64,000 nucleotides of DNA from Miscanthus floridulus (Eukaryota > Streptophyta > Magnoliopsida > Poales > Poaceae), in NCBI RefSeq assembly GCF_019320115.1, contig NC_089581.1, forward strand, positions 16,393,100 to 16,457,099. The letters are read 5' to 3'. The notes below the pieces were generated by a model. That model was not told the origin of the DNA. It did no database searches and saw only the letters and a program-made list of their open reading frames with translations. Below are positions 34,501-46,500 of the stretch, piece after piece. A program made the translations under genes and the position numbers. Position 1 is the stretch's first letter. The number at the start of each line of letters is the position of its first letter.

Positions 34501-37500
34501 TTTGATTAAGTTAGCTTTTCACCTTTTGTTTAAGTCAGTTGTGTCTCTGTAATGTAATCTGTGAAGACCTATGAACTGTTGGATTCTGAATTTCACTTGG
34601 CCTGTGCTGCCAACTATGTTGCTGTCAAGTAAGCCTATGCTATTTTCTTTGTGTTCTGAACTGTCAAACTTGCAAAGGCAGGTCCTTGCAGATGCTGCAC
34701 TGCACCAAGCAGATCGGCATGCCGAACTTGCTCCTTTGCTTAAGCCATGAAACATTGGTGGACCAACGAGTAAATAAAGTTACCAGATTTCATAAGATAG
34801 TAAAATCTTCACCTTTTTAAAATCAAGATAGTAACAAGCACCACATTTTCATAAGATAGTTTTGGCCTCCCATTTTTATATTAGAATAACAGCAAAAAAA
34901 CATGAAAGTTGGTCATACAAGCTGAACACATTATTAGTTGGTCAACACACTACTTCATAAGATAATTCCAGTGCTGCTGAAATTGGTCATACAAGCTCAA
35001 CACACTACCCATTACAGGTTCCTACATTGCATTGTTGCTACAACCATTACACAGTACCTACCATCGCTTCCAAATTAGGGCAGCAAAGACACCAATCAAG
35101 ACACCAACAGACAATGTTGCTACAACTGAAAAATCAACTACAACCTGCCACTTCCTCTTGCCTTATTCCCCTTCCTGCATTATCTGACTTTGTCGCATCT
35201 TCAGGTTCCAAACTTCAGTTGCAACGCTATCCACAATTTGCTTCACTTCGTTGAGTTCATGCCTCAAATCGGCACATCCTTCATCACACAATTGCATCAT
35301 TGTTGTCGGATTGGAATTGGGCACCTGATTCTTTAGGCGTTCCTTGGCTGCCCAAGCCTCGTACTCCGTCTCAGACCAGATGAATGGACATGTAGTAGAA
35401 TCACCCTGCGTTCAAAATAAGTCCTACGTCATACACAATGCAACCTTCATGAACAAGCTAACAATACAATGATTTCTCACCTTGATATTTGTTGTGGCAC
35501 TTGATAAAGTACTGATCTCGAGTTTTCGGCTGCTTGCTCTTGATCCAAACCAAAGGTACCAAGCACCATGGGCAATCTAGGAGGCCAGAACGATGCTCAG
35601 TTCTGCTGGCGCTCGCCATCGAGCTCGACACCGTCGCAAGGCCCTTCATCGGACTTCCTCTCAACATCTTGCGTCGAGATGGATGAGGGCTCGACCATCG
35701 AGATCGATGAGGGCGCGATCGTCGAGATGGATAAGGGCCGGACCGTCGCAGTCCTCCTTCGCCGTCGTCGATTCGCCTGCGCCGCCGTAGGGACAGAGTT
35801 GGAACACGTCCAGCAGCTCTCCCTCGCCTCCACCAGCAGTAGCTCTCCCGATTCGCCGTCGTCGCCTCCAATTCGCTGCTCTAGGGTTAGTGGAGAAGGG
35901 GTCGGGGAAGGAGACGAAATGGAGACGGCGTCCACGCGCTGGGTCGCGGTCGGGTCAAATACCATCCATACGGTCTCCTGTACGTGCATTCAGCCTGCAG
36001 GTGGGCCCAAACAATGGCCAGACGTAGAAACCGGCAACACTGGGGTAGAGTTCGAATTGTAATGACAAATTTTGAAATAGCCGAATTGTAATGGTAAATC
36101 TCAGAAACACCGTTTTTGTAATGGCATGAATTCAATTATCCCTTCAAATTATAGAGATGGCCATAATCAGCAGCACCCTTGGCCAGATTATAAAGGTGAA
36201 GAGATCATATAGGACTTCCACACTATTGATTATTGATTGCAGAACAACATCAAAATACCAAAGAATATATCAGACTAATCGCTTTCACTTGACAGAGCAT
36301 TGGGGCGGGCCAGGGTTGAAGATTGGGAGGCAACAGCTAGCAGGTGAGGTGTTCGCCCACCGATTCCATGAGTTTGAAGCGCGGTCACAGAGGGCGCCGC
36401 CTCACGCTCGCTCTGGCGACGAGGAGTGCACTTCGGCCGTCTTCCTTTCTAGCGGTTGCGGACGAGGAGGACGCGGACAATGACGAGGATCGGAGGTGGG
36501 CGGAGGGATGAGCTGCTCTGTCGAGAGCAGTGTCTCTGGCGATGGAAGCATCTCAGCGTCCGAAGCCAATCCATGGCTTTCAAGCTCAGGTCGGGCCGTC
36601 TCCTATCATGTCCAGGTTTTGGGCTATAGGGGGCGACTCCGACTCCGAGGAGGATGAACCGGCTTCTCCTTCTACGCCGGACTTCATCAGCGAGGCTGTA
36701 GAAGCAGGATTTACACACGACGATCTGTATAGAGCTGAACAGGCTCTGGACTCAGGTAAGTCTCCTTCGTCTGATGCCCTTCGGCTCCCAAAGACCATTG
36801 TCTCCACGATTGTTCAAAGGAAGCTTACCGGGGTGCCATGGCAGGGACCTCTACCCCAACCTCGAGTGTCTCCACCACGGACACTGGGTGATGTCCTTGC
36901 TAAGGCTACATACAGGTCTGTAGCTTCGCGTCACAGATTGAGCTCGCCAGTCTATCAATAGAGATCTCCGTTCTTTCGTTCTACAGTGACGAAGATGGAG
37001 GTTTCAAAAAAATTTGAAAAGCCGAGAGTTCAGGACTCTGATCCAGAATTTCCTCCGCTTACTGAACGGATGCTACCGGTCTCGGCCACGTGCGTCTCTA
37101 GCGGTGTGGAAGGGACGACGGAGCCGGAGCGATCTGGGCCAATAGACCATGTTGAACTCGGGCCCGGGAATTTTTTAGGCCCACGAAGGGTCTATGTGCC
37201 CTTTTCTTGCGTACCGGCACCAAAAGAAAACCTCGCTGCACGCCTAAGCCGCCGCCATCACCGTCTTCGTCACTGCGCCGCTCGTTCGCAGACGTGGTTC
37301 GCGAGGGCAAAGACATGGCTGGGCAAGGGCCGGGCAATGGAGGAAACTTTGGCGAGCATGGTGGAGGCAGGGGCGCAGGCTTCAACCCCGGTTTCAACCC
37401 GGGTTATGACCCTGGCTTCGGCGGACGTGGACGAGGTCACGGCTTCCCGGGGTGAGGGGGCCGTGGTGCAGATCGCGGCTTTGCCCCGCATCGAGGCCGA

Positions 37501-40500
37501 GACAGGTTCGGGGGCTACAACAACTTCGGTGGAAGAAATAGCGGTGCTGATGAGGACATCGCCACGCTGGACACACTGACGCCATGGTCTTCCCCAAGTT
37601 GCAATTCGTTCCCAACTCAGCTGCCACGTCACTCTCAGATTCAGCAGACACGTCATCACCGTTTCGGTCATAACTTCCTCATACGACATCGAAACGGGCC
37701 GTTCTTGGATGCGTTGGAAAGGGGACGACGACGCCGTCGTTTTGGATCTGGTCCCAGCTCCAGAAGGTCCGTGGATCATTCTGTGTGACCACGGCAAGGT
37801 GCTGCGTCACCTATTTGGGCCAACTTGGCCATGTATCGTGTCGGGCCTTAAGCCCAAGTTGTGGGCGCCCAACCCTTGGCCGTCCCCAACCCTAGGTCGA
37901 GTCTTAGACTATAAACACAGCCGCCGCCGCTGCTACTCAATTGGGTTTTGTTTAGAGTTTAGTTTTCCATCGAGAAACTGAATCGTTCATTGTAACTGTG
38001 GTGACAAATCCTTTTACAGTGATCTAGGGCCCCCGTTCTTGATCTCCTCCACTGTGTCGATTAGTCCTTTGGAACCGAGTTCTTGAACCCTCTATTGATA
38101 TTCGCGACATTCATATTTGCAATTTCAGATTGCGTGTTTTACCTTCTTGCTTGTGCTCTTCGATTCGCTTGCAGGAAAAGCCTTCTTGGCGAGGTCAATC
38201 AAGTTGTGCTTGGTTGATAACCAACGGAGCAGTGGTGTAACGGTTGCAGGGTTCGAATCGTGTCTGATTTGAAGCCGGATCGCCAACGTCGAGATCTCCA
38301 CAAATCGAACTTACCGGCTACCTCTCGGAAGATCGGGCCTATACACATCAATTGGTATCAGATATTTCAGGTTTACCGCGAGGTATCATCTCGTTTGCCT
38401 TAGATTCATATTTGTTCATTACCTAGAGTCCACAAAAAGCCCAAAAATATTTCAATTTCCGCTGTCCTATCGCCCTTTGTGCCTTTGCAATTTCGTTTCA
38501 GATTGCGTGTTTTACCTTCTTGCTTGTGCTCTTCGATTCGCTTGCAGGAAAAGCCTTCTTGGCGAGGTCAATCAAGTTGTGCTTGGTTGATAACTAACGG
38601 AGCAGTGGTGTAACGGTTGCAGGGTTCGAATCGTGTCTGATTTGAAGCCGGATCGCCAACGTCGAGATCTCCACAAATCGAACTTACCGGCTACCTCTCG
38701 GAAGATCGGGCCTGTTCTCATCAATTGGTAGACGAATACCTACTGCTGTGATCGGTGTTAGAGTTTAGGGACGCTTTGCCCTAACTGCCGCCGTCGTGTT
38801 GTGCCTCCCGGAAAACATACTTTGAGATACCTTCGGTAAAACAGGCATAACTTTTCGCTCGTTTATCAGAAAAATCTGAAATTTTTTGAGCAGCTTCTTG
38901 ACACCATTTGGACCCGACCCAAACTCGGCATTGCCCTGTTTGGTTTCGTCAAAATTGCCAAAAAAATTCAGGAAAATAAAGAAAAAAAATTGTCAAAGTT
39001 TTTGCACGCTTTTCAGAGAACGTGCTGAATTTCTGTAGACCACATCCCACCTCAGTTGTAGGTGCCAATTTTTGTGGTTGCATCTTTTGTGATCCTTGTT
39101 CAGAGAAAAGTATAAAAAAAATAGTAAGAAAAAAAAATTTTGTTTCCTACTAGTGCCTTTTTGAAAAATCCGGGGAAAAATTCAGGAAAAAGGCGAAATC
39201 CGGGCTATTTGCTTGTTCCGTGAGTTCTTTCGATCGTTCTTTGTTTTCACCTTGTTGCGCTACGTCTCGTCACGTCTTAGCCAGCACCTGTGACTTGTAC
39301 TTTGGATCCGGATTGAACAATCGTTACTCTGCACTCGTTAATTGCTAATCCTTGCTGTCATATTGTGTGCCTACCCATAGCTCCACATATTCTTCTGTCA
39401 GCACAGGTTCATCTTGCAACTGTTACCCACGCTCGACAACAGATTGCTTCGCCACTTTGGTTTTGCTCCTGTTTGGCGTTGGTAAGAATACAGGCAAGAC
39501 GGTGGTAAGCCGCTTGTGATTTTACATTCCACTTTCACCACCACCACTTGTTTCCTTTTAGTTGATAGGGATAATACTTTGGTGTTGTCTTTTTCTATCT
39601 TCTAACCATGGCAGCAACTCCGACGGACTTCAATGAGTGCGTGTCCAAGGGCGAGCTTGCAACGTTCATGACTGAACAACGCAATCTTATGACCGAGCTG
39701 ACGCGCAACGTGAACAATCTGGTCACCCGCATTGAACAGCTTGAGCAACGCCCTCCGCCTTATCGTGCTGATGATGAAGATGCGTATGCTTTTGGTGATG
39801 AAGATGCGTATGCTGACGGTGGTGCCCGTCGCCGCCTCAACTTCAATCGTCACGGCATGGGAGGTAATAATCATGGTAATAATGATCCTTTTGCTAAAAT
39901 TAAATTTAGTCTACCTCCTTTTGCTGGTAATGTTGATCTAGAGGCATATTTAGATTGGGAGCTTGCTGTTCAACAAAAATTTGATTCTCATAATGTTCCT
40001 CCTGATCATAGAGTTAGACTTGCTACTAGTGAGTTTACTAATTTTGCTTTGTTCTGGTGGAGTGATCTTTGCAATGCTAATAATGCTGCTGCTGTGCCTC
40101 AAACTTGGAATGTTTTAAAGCAACGTATGAAATCTCGTTTTGTTCCTCCTTATTATCAACGTGATTTACGTTTGAAACTACAAACTTTAAAACAAGGTGA
40201 TAAAGGAGTGGAAGCATACTATCAACAATTGCTTATTGGCTTAGCACGTTGTGGTATAAATGAAGATGATGATGATGCTAGTGCTAGATTTTTTGGTGGT
40301 TTAAACCATGATATACAGAACATACTTGATTACAAAGAATGACGCAATTTTTCCCAATTGTATCATCTTGCTATTAAGGCCGAACGAGAAGTACAGGGAC
40401 GCAAACAACACCAGCCTTTCAGGTCTCACAATGGGAGGAATTTTCAGAAGCGTTCCGAGCCGGAGACGCCCAAGCTTCCTGTTGCACCACAGCCATCTAC

Positions 40501-43500
40501 ACCTCCATTTTCTTCCGAGGTAAGTAAATTGTCTAATGTGCAGTTTCCACATCTGAAGAAAGGTGGCACTCCGGGTGCTTCTACTAGCTCCTCCTCGTCC
40601 AGCTCTAAAATCATTTGCCACCGATGCAAAGGCATGGGACATGTCATGAAGGAATGCCCCAGTCGTCGCGCTTTCATTGCTACCGAGGATGGATATGTAA
40701 GTGCTAGTGATGTTGAAGATGATTTAGCCCTTGCTGCTAACATTGATGCAGATCCCATCGAGGGCGATCAAGACAAGGAGGCCATCACCATTGACTCCGT
40801 GGCTGCTGCCGCGGACTACCCTAGCCTTCTTGTGCAGCGTGTGTTGAGTACACGTGTGGGTCATGAAGAAGAGATGAAGATCCAACGCCACAATTTGTTC
40901 CACATGTATCTCATTGTGCAGGGTTGTCGTGTTCTCACTATCATTGATAGCGGGAGTTGCAACAACTTGGTGAGTTCAGATTTGGTTGACAAGCTTGGCT
41001 TGACCACACGACAACATTCGTATCCATATAAACTTCAATGGTTCAATAATAGTGGTAAGACTAAGGTAACTAAATCAGCACGCATTAGCTTTTTCACAGG
41101 CTCTTATCATGATACTGCTGATTTTGATGTTGTCCCTATGCAAGCTTGTTCCATTTTGTTAGGTCGCCCATGGGAATTTGATAATGATGCTTTACACCAT
41201 GGTAGAACTAATACATACACTATCATACATAAGGACAAGAAAATTACATTGCTGCCTTTGTCTCCTACGGATATTATTAAACATAAAATAAACCTCCAAC
41301 AGACATTGCTAAAAATAATGGGATTAAGTTAAAAGGAGGTGCTTTTCTTGCTACAACTCCTGCTACTGCTGAGTTATGTGATAATCCTGATGCACCATGT
41401 TATATTATGTTTTGTCAACCTTTTATGTCTGGTGCATTGCCTGCTGTCACTAACCTTTTGCAGGAGTTCGTTAGTGATGGGATGGAGTCGAGGACGACTC
41501 CAATTCTACAAGGAGGGGATGATGAGGACATCGCCAAGATGGAGTCGAGGATGACTCCAATTCGAGAAGGGGAGGATGATGAGGACATCGCCACGCTGGA
41601 CACACTGACGCCATGGTCTTCCCCAAGTTGCAATTCGTTCCCAACTCAGCTGCCACGTCACCCTCGGATTTAGCAGACACGTCGTCACTGTTTCGGTCAT
41701 AACTTCCTCATACGACATCGAAACGGGCCGTTCTTGGATACGTTGGAAAGGGGACGACGACACCGTCGTTTTGGATCTGGTCCCAGCTCCAGAAGGTCCG
41801 TGGATCATTCTGTGTGACCACGGCAAGGTGCTGCGTCACCTATTTGGACCAACTTGGCCATATATCGTGTCGGGCCTTAAGCCCAAGTTGTGGGCGCCCA
41901 ACCCTTGGCCGTCCCCAACCCTAGGTCGAGTCTTAGACTATAAACACAGCCACCGCCGCTGCTACTCAATTGGGTTTTGTTTAGAGTTTAGTTTTCCATC
42001 GAGAAACTGAATCGTTCATTGTAACTGTGGTGACAAATCCTTTTACAGTGATCCAGGGCCCCTGTTCTTGATCTCCTCCACTGTGTCGATTAGTCCTTTG
42101 GAACCGAGTTCTTGAACCCTCTATTGATATTCGCGACATTCATATTTGCAATTTCAGATTGCGTGTTTTACCTTCTTGCTTGTGCTCTTCGATTCGCTTG
42201 TAGGAAAAGCCTTCTTGGCGAGGTCAATCAAGTTGTGCTTGGTTGATAACCAACGGAGCAGTGGTGTAACGGTTGCAGGGTTCGAATCGTGTCTGATTTG
42301 AAGCCGGATCGCCAACGTCGAGATATCCACAAATCGAACTTACCGGCTACCTCTCGGAAGATCGGGCCTGTACACATCAGGTGCTCACTACTATGGAGGG
42401 GGAAGAAACTTCGGTGGAGTCCGTGGCCAAGGGGGTCGCAGGGGTCGAGGTGGTCGCCATAACACCGACTATCCTCATCCTCGGCATCCTGTGCCACCAC
42501 ACCAGTATGGGCTGTCCGGGGTTGTGGGTGCCTACCCTAACCCGGCACATGATGGGTTGTACCAGACCGTAGGAGGGTACCAGCATCCCATCGGGGGCTT
42601 CTTCCCGCAGCCGCAACCAATGGAGGTGAACCCCTAGCAGGTGCTCATGGGGGGTCACGTCCAGCAGCAGGGGGGCGCCGCGTCATCTGCCATCTCTGGT
42701 CATCAAGCGCCAGGCTCCGTTGTGCCTCCTCCTCAGTTGGAGACCGACACAGGGAAGGGGGATGCTTCTTCGACAAGCCATGCCACCGCCATGGTGGTGG
42801 ACACCGCAAACATGAAAGCTACAGCAAATCCCGGGGGGACTGTCCCACCGGTCAGTGAACCGAAAGGTACTTCCTTAGATATCCCAGAGTCATCGGATAA
42901 AGGTTCAAAGAAAACTAAGGGCAAGCCATTTTGTTATCGCTGTCGTACAAAAGGTCATACAATTCAAGAATGCACTGTTGTTCTTTGCTGTGAAGTTTAT
43001 TTTGGTGACCATGCGACTAAGCTTTGTCCAAATATTAAGAAAACAAATACAAATGCTATTCCCTGTGGTTATGCTGTGGAAGGACTAGGCTTTTATTTCA
43101 TTCCAGTGGTGGAAAATCCAAAAGCTAATGTGGAAGGAAAAGCAGCTGTGGTGCGTGTTTTGGAAGGTTCTTTTACTGTAGACCAATTGGCAGTAGAACT
43201 AGAAAAACTACTACCAGATAAGAAACATAAGTGGGAAATTGAGACAAAGGGCACTGATGCTTTTATTATCAATTTTCCATCTTCTGACCTATTGGAAACA
43301 ATGGTGAATTGGGGACCTATGGATGCCAAGGCAGTTAAAGGCAAGATTCGTTTTGAAAAAGGTACTGAGAATGAGGTCTATAAATATGAGATTGATAAAG
43401 TGTGGGTGCAGTTTAGAGGACTACCTAAAGAGTTCAAAGAATTTCCCATCATCTGGGCAGTTGGAACTATCTTAGGTGTCCCTCGGGCTGTTGACACTAT

Positions 43501-46500
43501 CTTCACGTTGAACACTGGCAGAGCTAGAATGAAAGTAGCAGTGCTGGATCCAAAACTCATCCCGGATTTTGTGGATGTGGTCATTGGTGACTTTGTTTAC
43601 GAGCTACAGTTTAGAGTGGAGGAGGACACTCCTACTGATGAGCCACAACTCATTGATATGGACTCTACCAAGGAGGGTGATCCTAAAGAGGAAGACCCCA
43701 AGAAGGGAGACCCGAGGGAGGGAGATCCCAAAAAAGGAAATTCTGAGGGAAAAATGGATGTTGATGGAAAAATAGGAGACGCTCAGGCACATGGCAATGG
43801 TAATGGGGATTTCCAACCTATGGATAGCCTGCACAATGCATATAATGAGGCGGCACAACTGGAGGAAGTAGGAACTTCTACCATTTCCCGGAGCAAGCCT
43901 GTGAAGCCTAATAACAAACCAGTGGTCCTGCTTTCTCAGTCTGGAGGAGCTGTAAATGTTAATGAGGCATGGAAGGCTACTATGATGCCCTCACAGATCG
44001 ACTCTGGGATTCTAAAAAATAAAAATATCAGTGGGATAGTTTCACCAGTGAGATCCAGCAAGAGGAACGCCTCAAGTGTGGATCAGGACTCCACCGAGAA
44101 GGCAGCGAAGCTTAAAGCGAGGAAGAACTTGGAATCTGCGCTTGACAAAGGTAAACTGCAACAACCTACCTCTTTTACTTCACGAGATGTTTCTTCTTTA
44201 CTTACTTCATCAAAATCAATAGGGTTGTTCTAGGAAACAATGAGCATGATATTTTTAATTCTTTAAAATGTTTAAAAGACATCAAATTTAATAGATTGAA
44301 TGAGAATGATAAGCTAAGGGAGGACAATATTGTTTTAGTGGAAGATGCATCAACTGTATGTTCTAATGAAGATAATTTAGATCTTGAAGCTTTGAATCTT
44401 ATTTGTTCTAAAATTGCAGAAGGGCTAGGTGATGGGGGTTGTGATCCTTTGATTTTACAAACCACCGTATCACTTAAAACAAGAGGGCGTCCTCGTCATA
44501 AGAAAAGAAATAAGAATAGTAATAAAAGTTGTTAAAAATGAAAGGCATTTTTTGGAATTGTAATGGTTTCGCTGATGGTAAAAAATACAGATTCCTCTCA
44601 GATTTAACAAAAGAGAAAAGCCTAGATTTCATTGCCTTATCGGAGACTGGTAGAGCTAACTTTCCCCAAACGACTCTAAACACTATTTGTGCTAGTAGAG
44701 ACTTTATTTGGCACTGTATGGCTCCACGGGGCAGATCTGGTGGCATGATTCTAGGCGCCCATTTGTTAACTTTTGACATTGGGGAGATTGAGGAAGGAGA
44801 ATTCTTTATTCGTTTTAAATTAAGACACAAAGAGGACGATTTTTAATTTAATCTAATCTCAGTATATGGGCCAGCACAGTTGGATCAAAAGCCCATTTTT
44901 TTGTCTGAGATGGTCCGGGTATGTTCAAAGGAAGCCTTACCTATTATTATAGGTGGTGACTTTAACATTATTCAGAGACCGGATGAGAAAATAATGATAA
45001 CTACAGCGATAGATGGCCTTTTATGTTCAATGCAGTAATTGATGCCTTAAATCTTAGAGAAATAGATTTGTCAGGAAGAAAATACACTTGGGCTAACAAT
45101 TTGACAAACCAAACCTTTGAAAAATTGGACAGGGTGCTAGTTTGCACAGACTTCGAGTCCAAATATGCGCATAGCATAGTATATGCTCTTTCTAGAGAAA
45201 TTTCTGACCATACACCTCTGCTTTTCTCTACAAATAACCCTTCCACAACTTATCAGCCTCAATTCAAATTTGAATTAGGGTGGTTGTTAAGAGAAGGATT
45301 TTGTGAGATGGTTTCTGAGATTTGGCAAAATACTCTAGCGTCTGGAACACCTATTGAGAAGTGGCAGATGAAAATTAGAAGGCTTCGCCAACATCTTAGA
45401 GGTTGGGCGATGCATTTGAGTGGTGCTTATAAGAAAGAAAAATCTACTCTTTTAAATAAATTGGATGAACTAGACAAAAAGGCAGAAAGCACTATGCTAA
45501 ATGAATCTGAACGAGACTTAAAGCATGTCTTGAATGAAAGGCTCGCTGAGTTGCTTCGAGAGGAAGAACTAAAGTGGTACCAGAGGGCTAAAGTGAAACA
45601 CCTTTTAGAAGGAGATGCTAATACAAAATATTATCAGTTGTTAGCCAACGGTAGACATAGAAAAACTCGTATTTTCCAGCTCGAGGATGGTAATAACATA
45701 ATAACTGGTGATGCTCAGCTTAAGGAGCATATTACCAGTTATTACAAAAACCTGTTCGGTCCATCTGAAGATTCTCTAATGAGGAAGTCAGAGCGGCAAT
45801 TTTCCAAATGGAACATAATAAAGCGCCTGGGCCAGATGGTTTTCCTCTGGAGTTTTATCAAGTTTTCTGGGGCTTAATTAAAGACGATTTGATGGCCCTG
45901 TTTTCTTATTTTTATCAGGGAACCTTACCTCTCAATCGTCTTAATTTCGATAACATAATCTTGCTGCCCAAAAAGAAGGATGCAAGAGTTATTCAACAAT
46001 ACAGGCCTATCTGTTTGTTGAATGTCTCTTTCAAAATATTCACAAAAGTGGCGACAAATAGATTATCTATGATTGCCCACAAACTAATAAGACCGACTCA
46101 GACGGCTTTTTACCAGGAAGAAATATTATGGAGGGCGCAGTTATATTACATGAAACGCTTCACGAACTTCACACGAAAAAACGAAATGGTGTGATTGTTA
46201 AAATAGATTTTGAAAAAACATATGATAAAGTAAAATGGAGTTTTCTACAGCAAACATTAAGGATGAAGGGATTTTCACAAAAGTGGTGTGAATGGGTGCA
46301 GAGTTTTACACAAGGAGGCAATGTAAATATTAAGGTTAATGACCAACTCGGATCTTACTTCCAGACAAAAAAAGGTTTAAGGCAAGGTGACCCCATGTCA
46401 CCCATACTATTTAACATAGTGGTTGATATGTTGGCCATACTAATTGCCAGAGCAAAGGAAGCAGGGCAGATAGAAGGGGTTATTCCCCATCTAATTCAGG

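Larger units (their letters stand above)
9416..36142 (+). mobile_element. MuDR-like MULE with long TIRs, interrupted by a Tat element
   Basis: Terminal inverted repeats of about 370 bp begin AGAATAATTGGATTCATGCC on the left and GGGATAATTGAATTCATGCC on the right. The 9-bp flanks TTAAAATTA (9407-9415) and TTCAAATTA (36143-36151) match at 8 of 9 positions. A 9-bp duplication and long TIRs define the Mutator superfamily. The interior has a transposase gene on the plus strand and a second, convergent gene next to the right TIR. Without the 21.6 kb LTR-element block the MULE is about 5.1 kb. Confidence 0.9.
8340..36165. mobile_element. Non-autonomous hAT element, split by a MITE and a MULE
   Basis: The left end reads CAGGGCCGTCTCTA. 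The right end, read inward, is TATGGCCATCTCTA. The 8-bp flanks ATCATCAG (8332-8339) and ATCAGCAG (36166-36173) differ by one base, as expected of an old hAT target duplication. Without the nested Tourist-like MITE and MULE the element is only about 0.7 kb and has no coding capacity. The MULE sits just inside the right terminus, leaving only about 14 bp of the hAT there. Confidence 0.6.
37548..42379 (+). mobile_element. Gag-protease-only LTR element (no RT, no integrase)
   Basis: Two 803-bp LTRs (TGATGAGG to ACACATCA) are flanked by a perfect GGTGC duplication (37543-37547 and 42380-42384). The PBS TTGGTATCAGA (38352-38362) fits the initiator-Met tRNA 3' end. The polypurine tract GAGAAGGGGAGGA is at 41564-41576. 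Between them are a ~1.2 kb leader, one gag-protease frame and almost nothing else. By eye the LTRs differ at about 15 of 803 positions, nearly all transitions, so the insertion is fairly young. It must have moved with enzymes from another element. Confidence 0.94.
36542..44535 (+). pseudogene. LINE ORF1, interrupted by an LTR element
   Basis: Segments 36542-37547 and 42385-44535. The N-terminus has [16 protein letters not shown] and [20 protein letters not shown]. Next come a TAG at 36959, a frameshift near 37200 and a Gly/Arg-rich tract ([20 protein letters not shown]). The LTR element interrupts at GGRNSGA and the reading resumes [14 protein letters not shown]. After a TAG at 42636 a long open frame to 44233 holds the CCHC knuckle [14 protein letters not shown] and a domain with [20 protein letters not shown], followed by an acidic repeat ([18 protein letters not shown]). 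A shifted frame continues to a basic end ([13 protein letters not shown]). ORF1 proteins bind the LINE RNA. Confidence 0.85.

Noticed and set aside
38216..38266. A tRNA gene in the LTR
   Set aside because: A- and B-box-like motifs are present, but there is no acceptor stem, anticodon arm or proper spacing, so it is not a tRNA gene.
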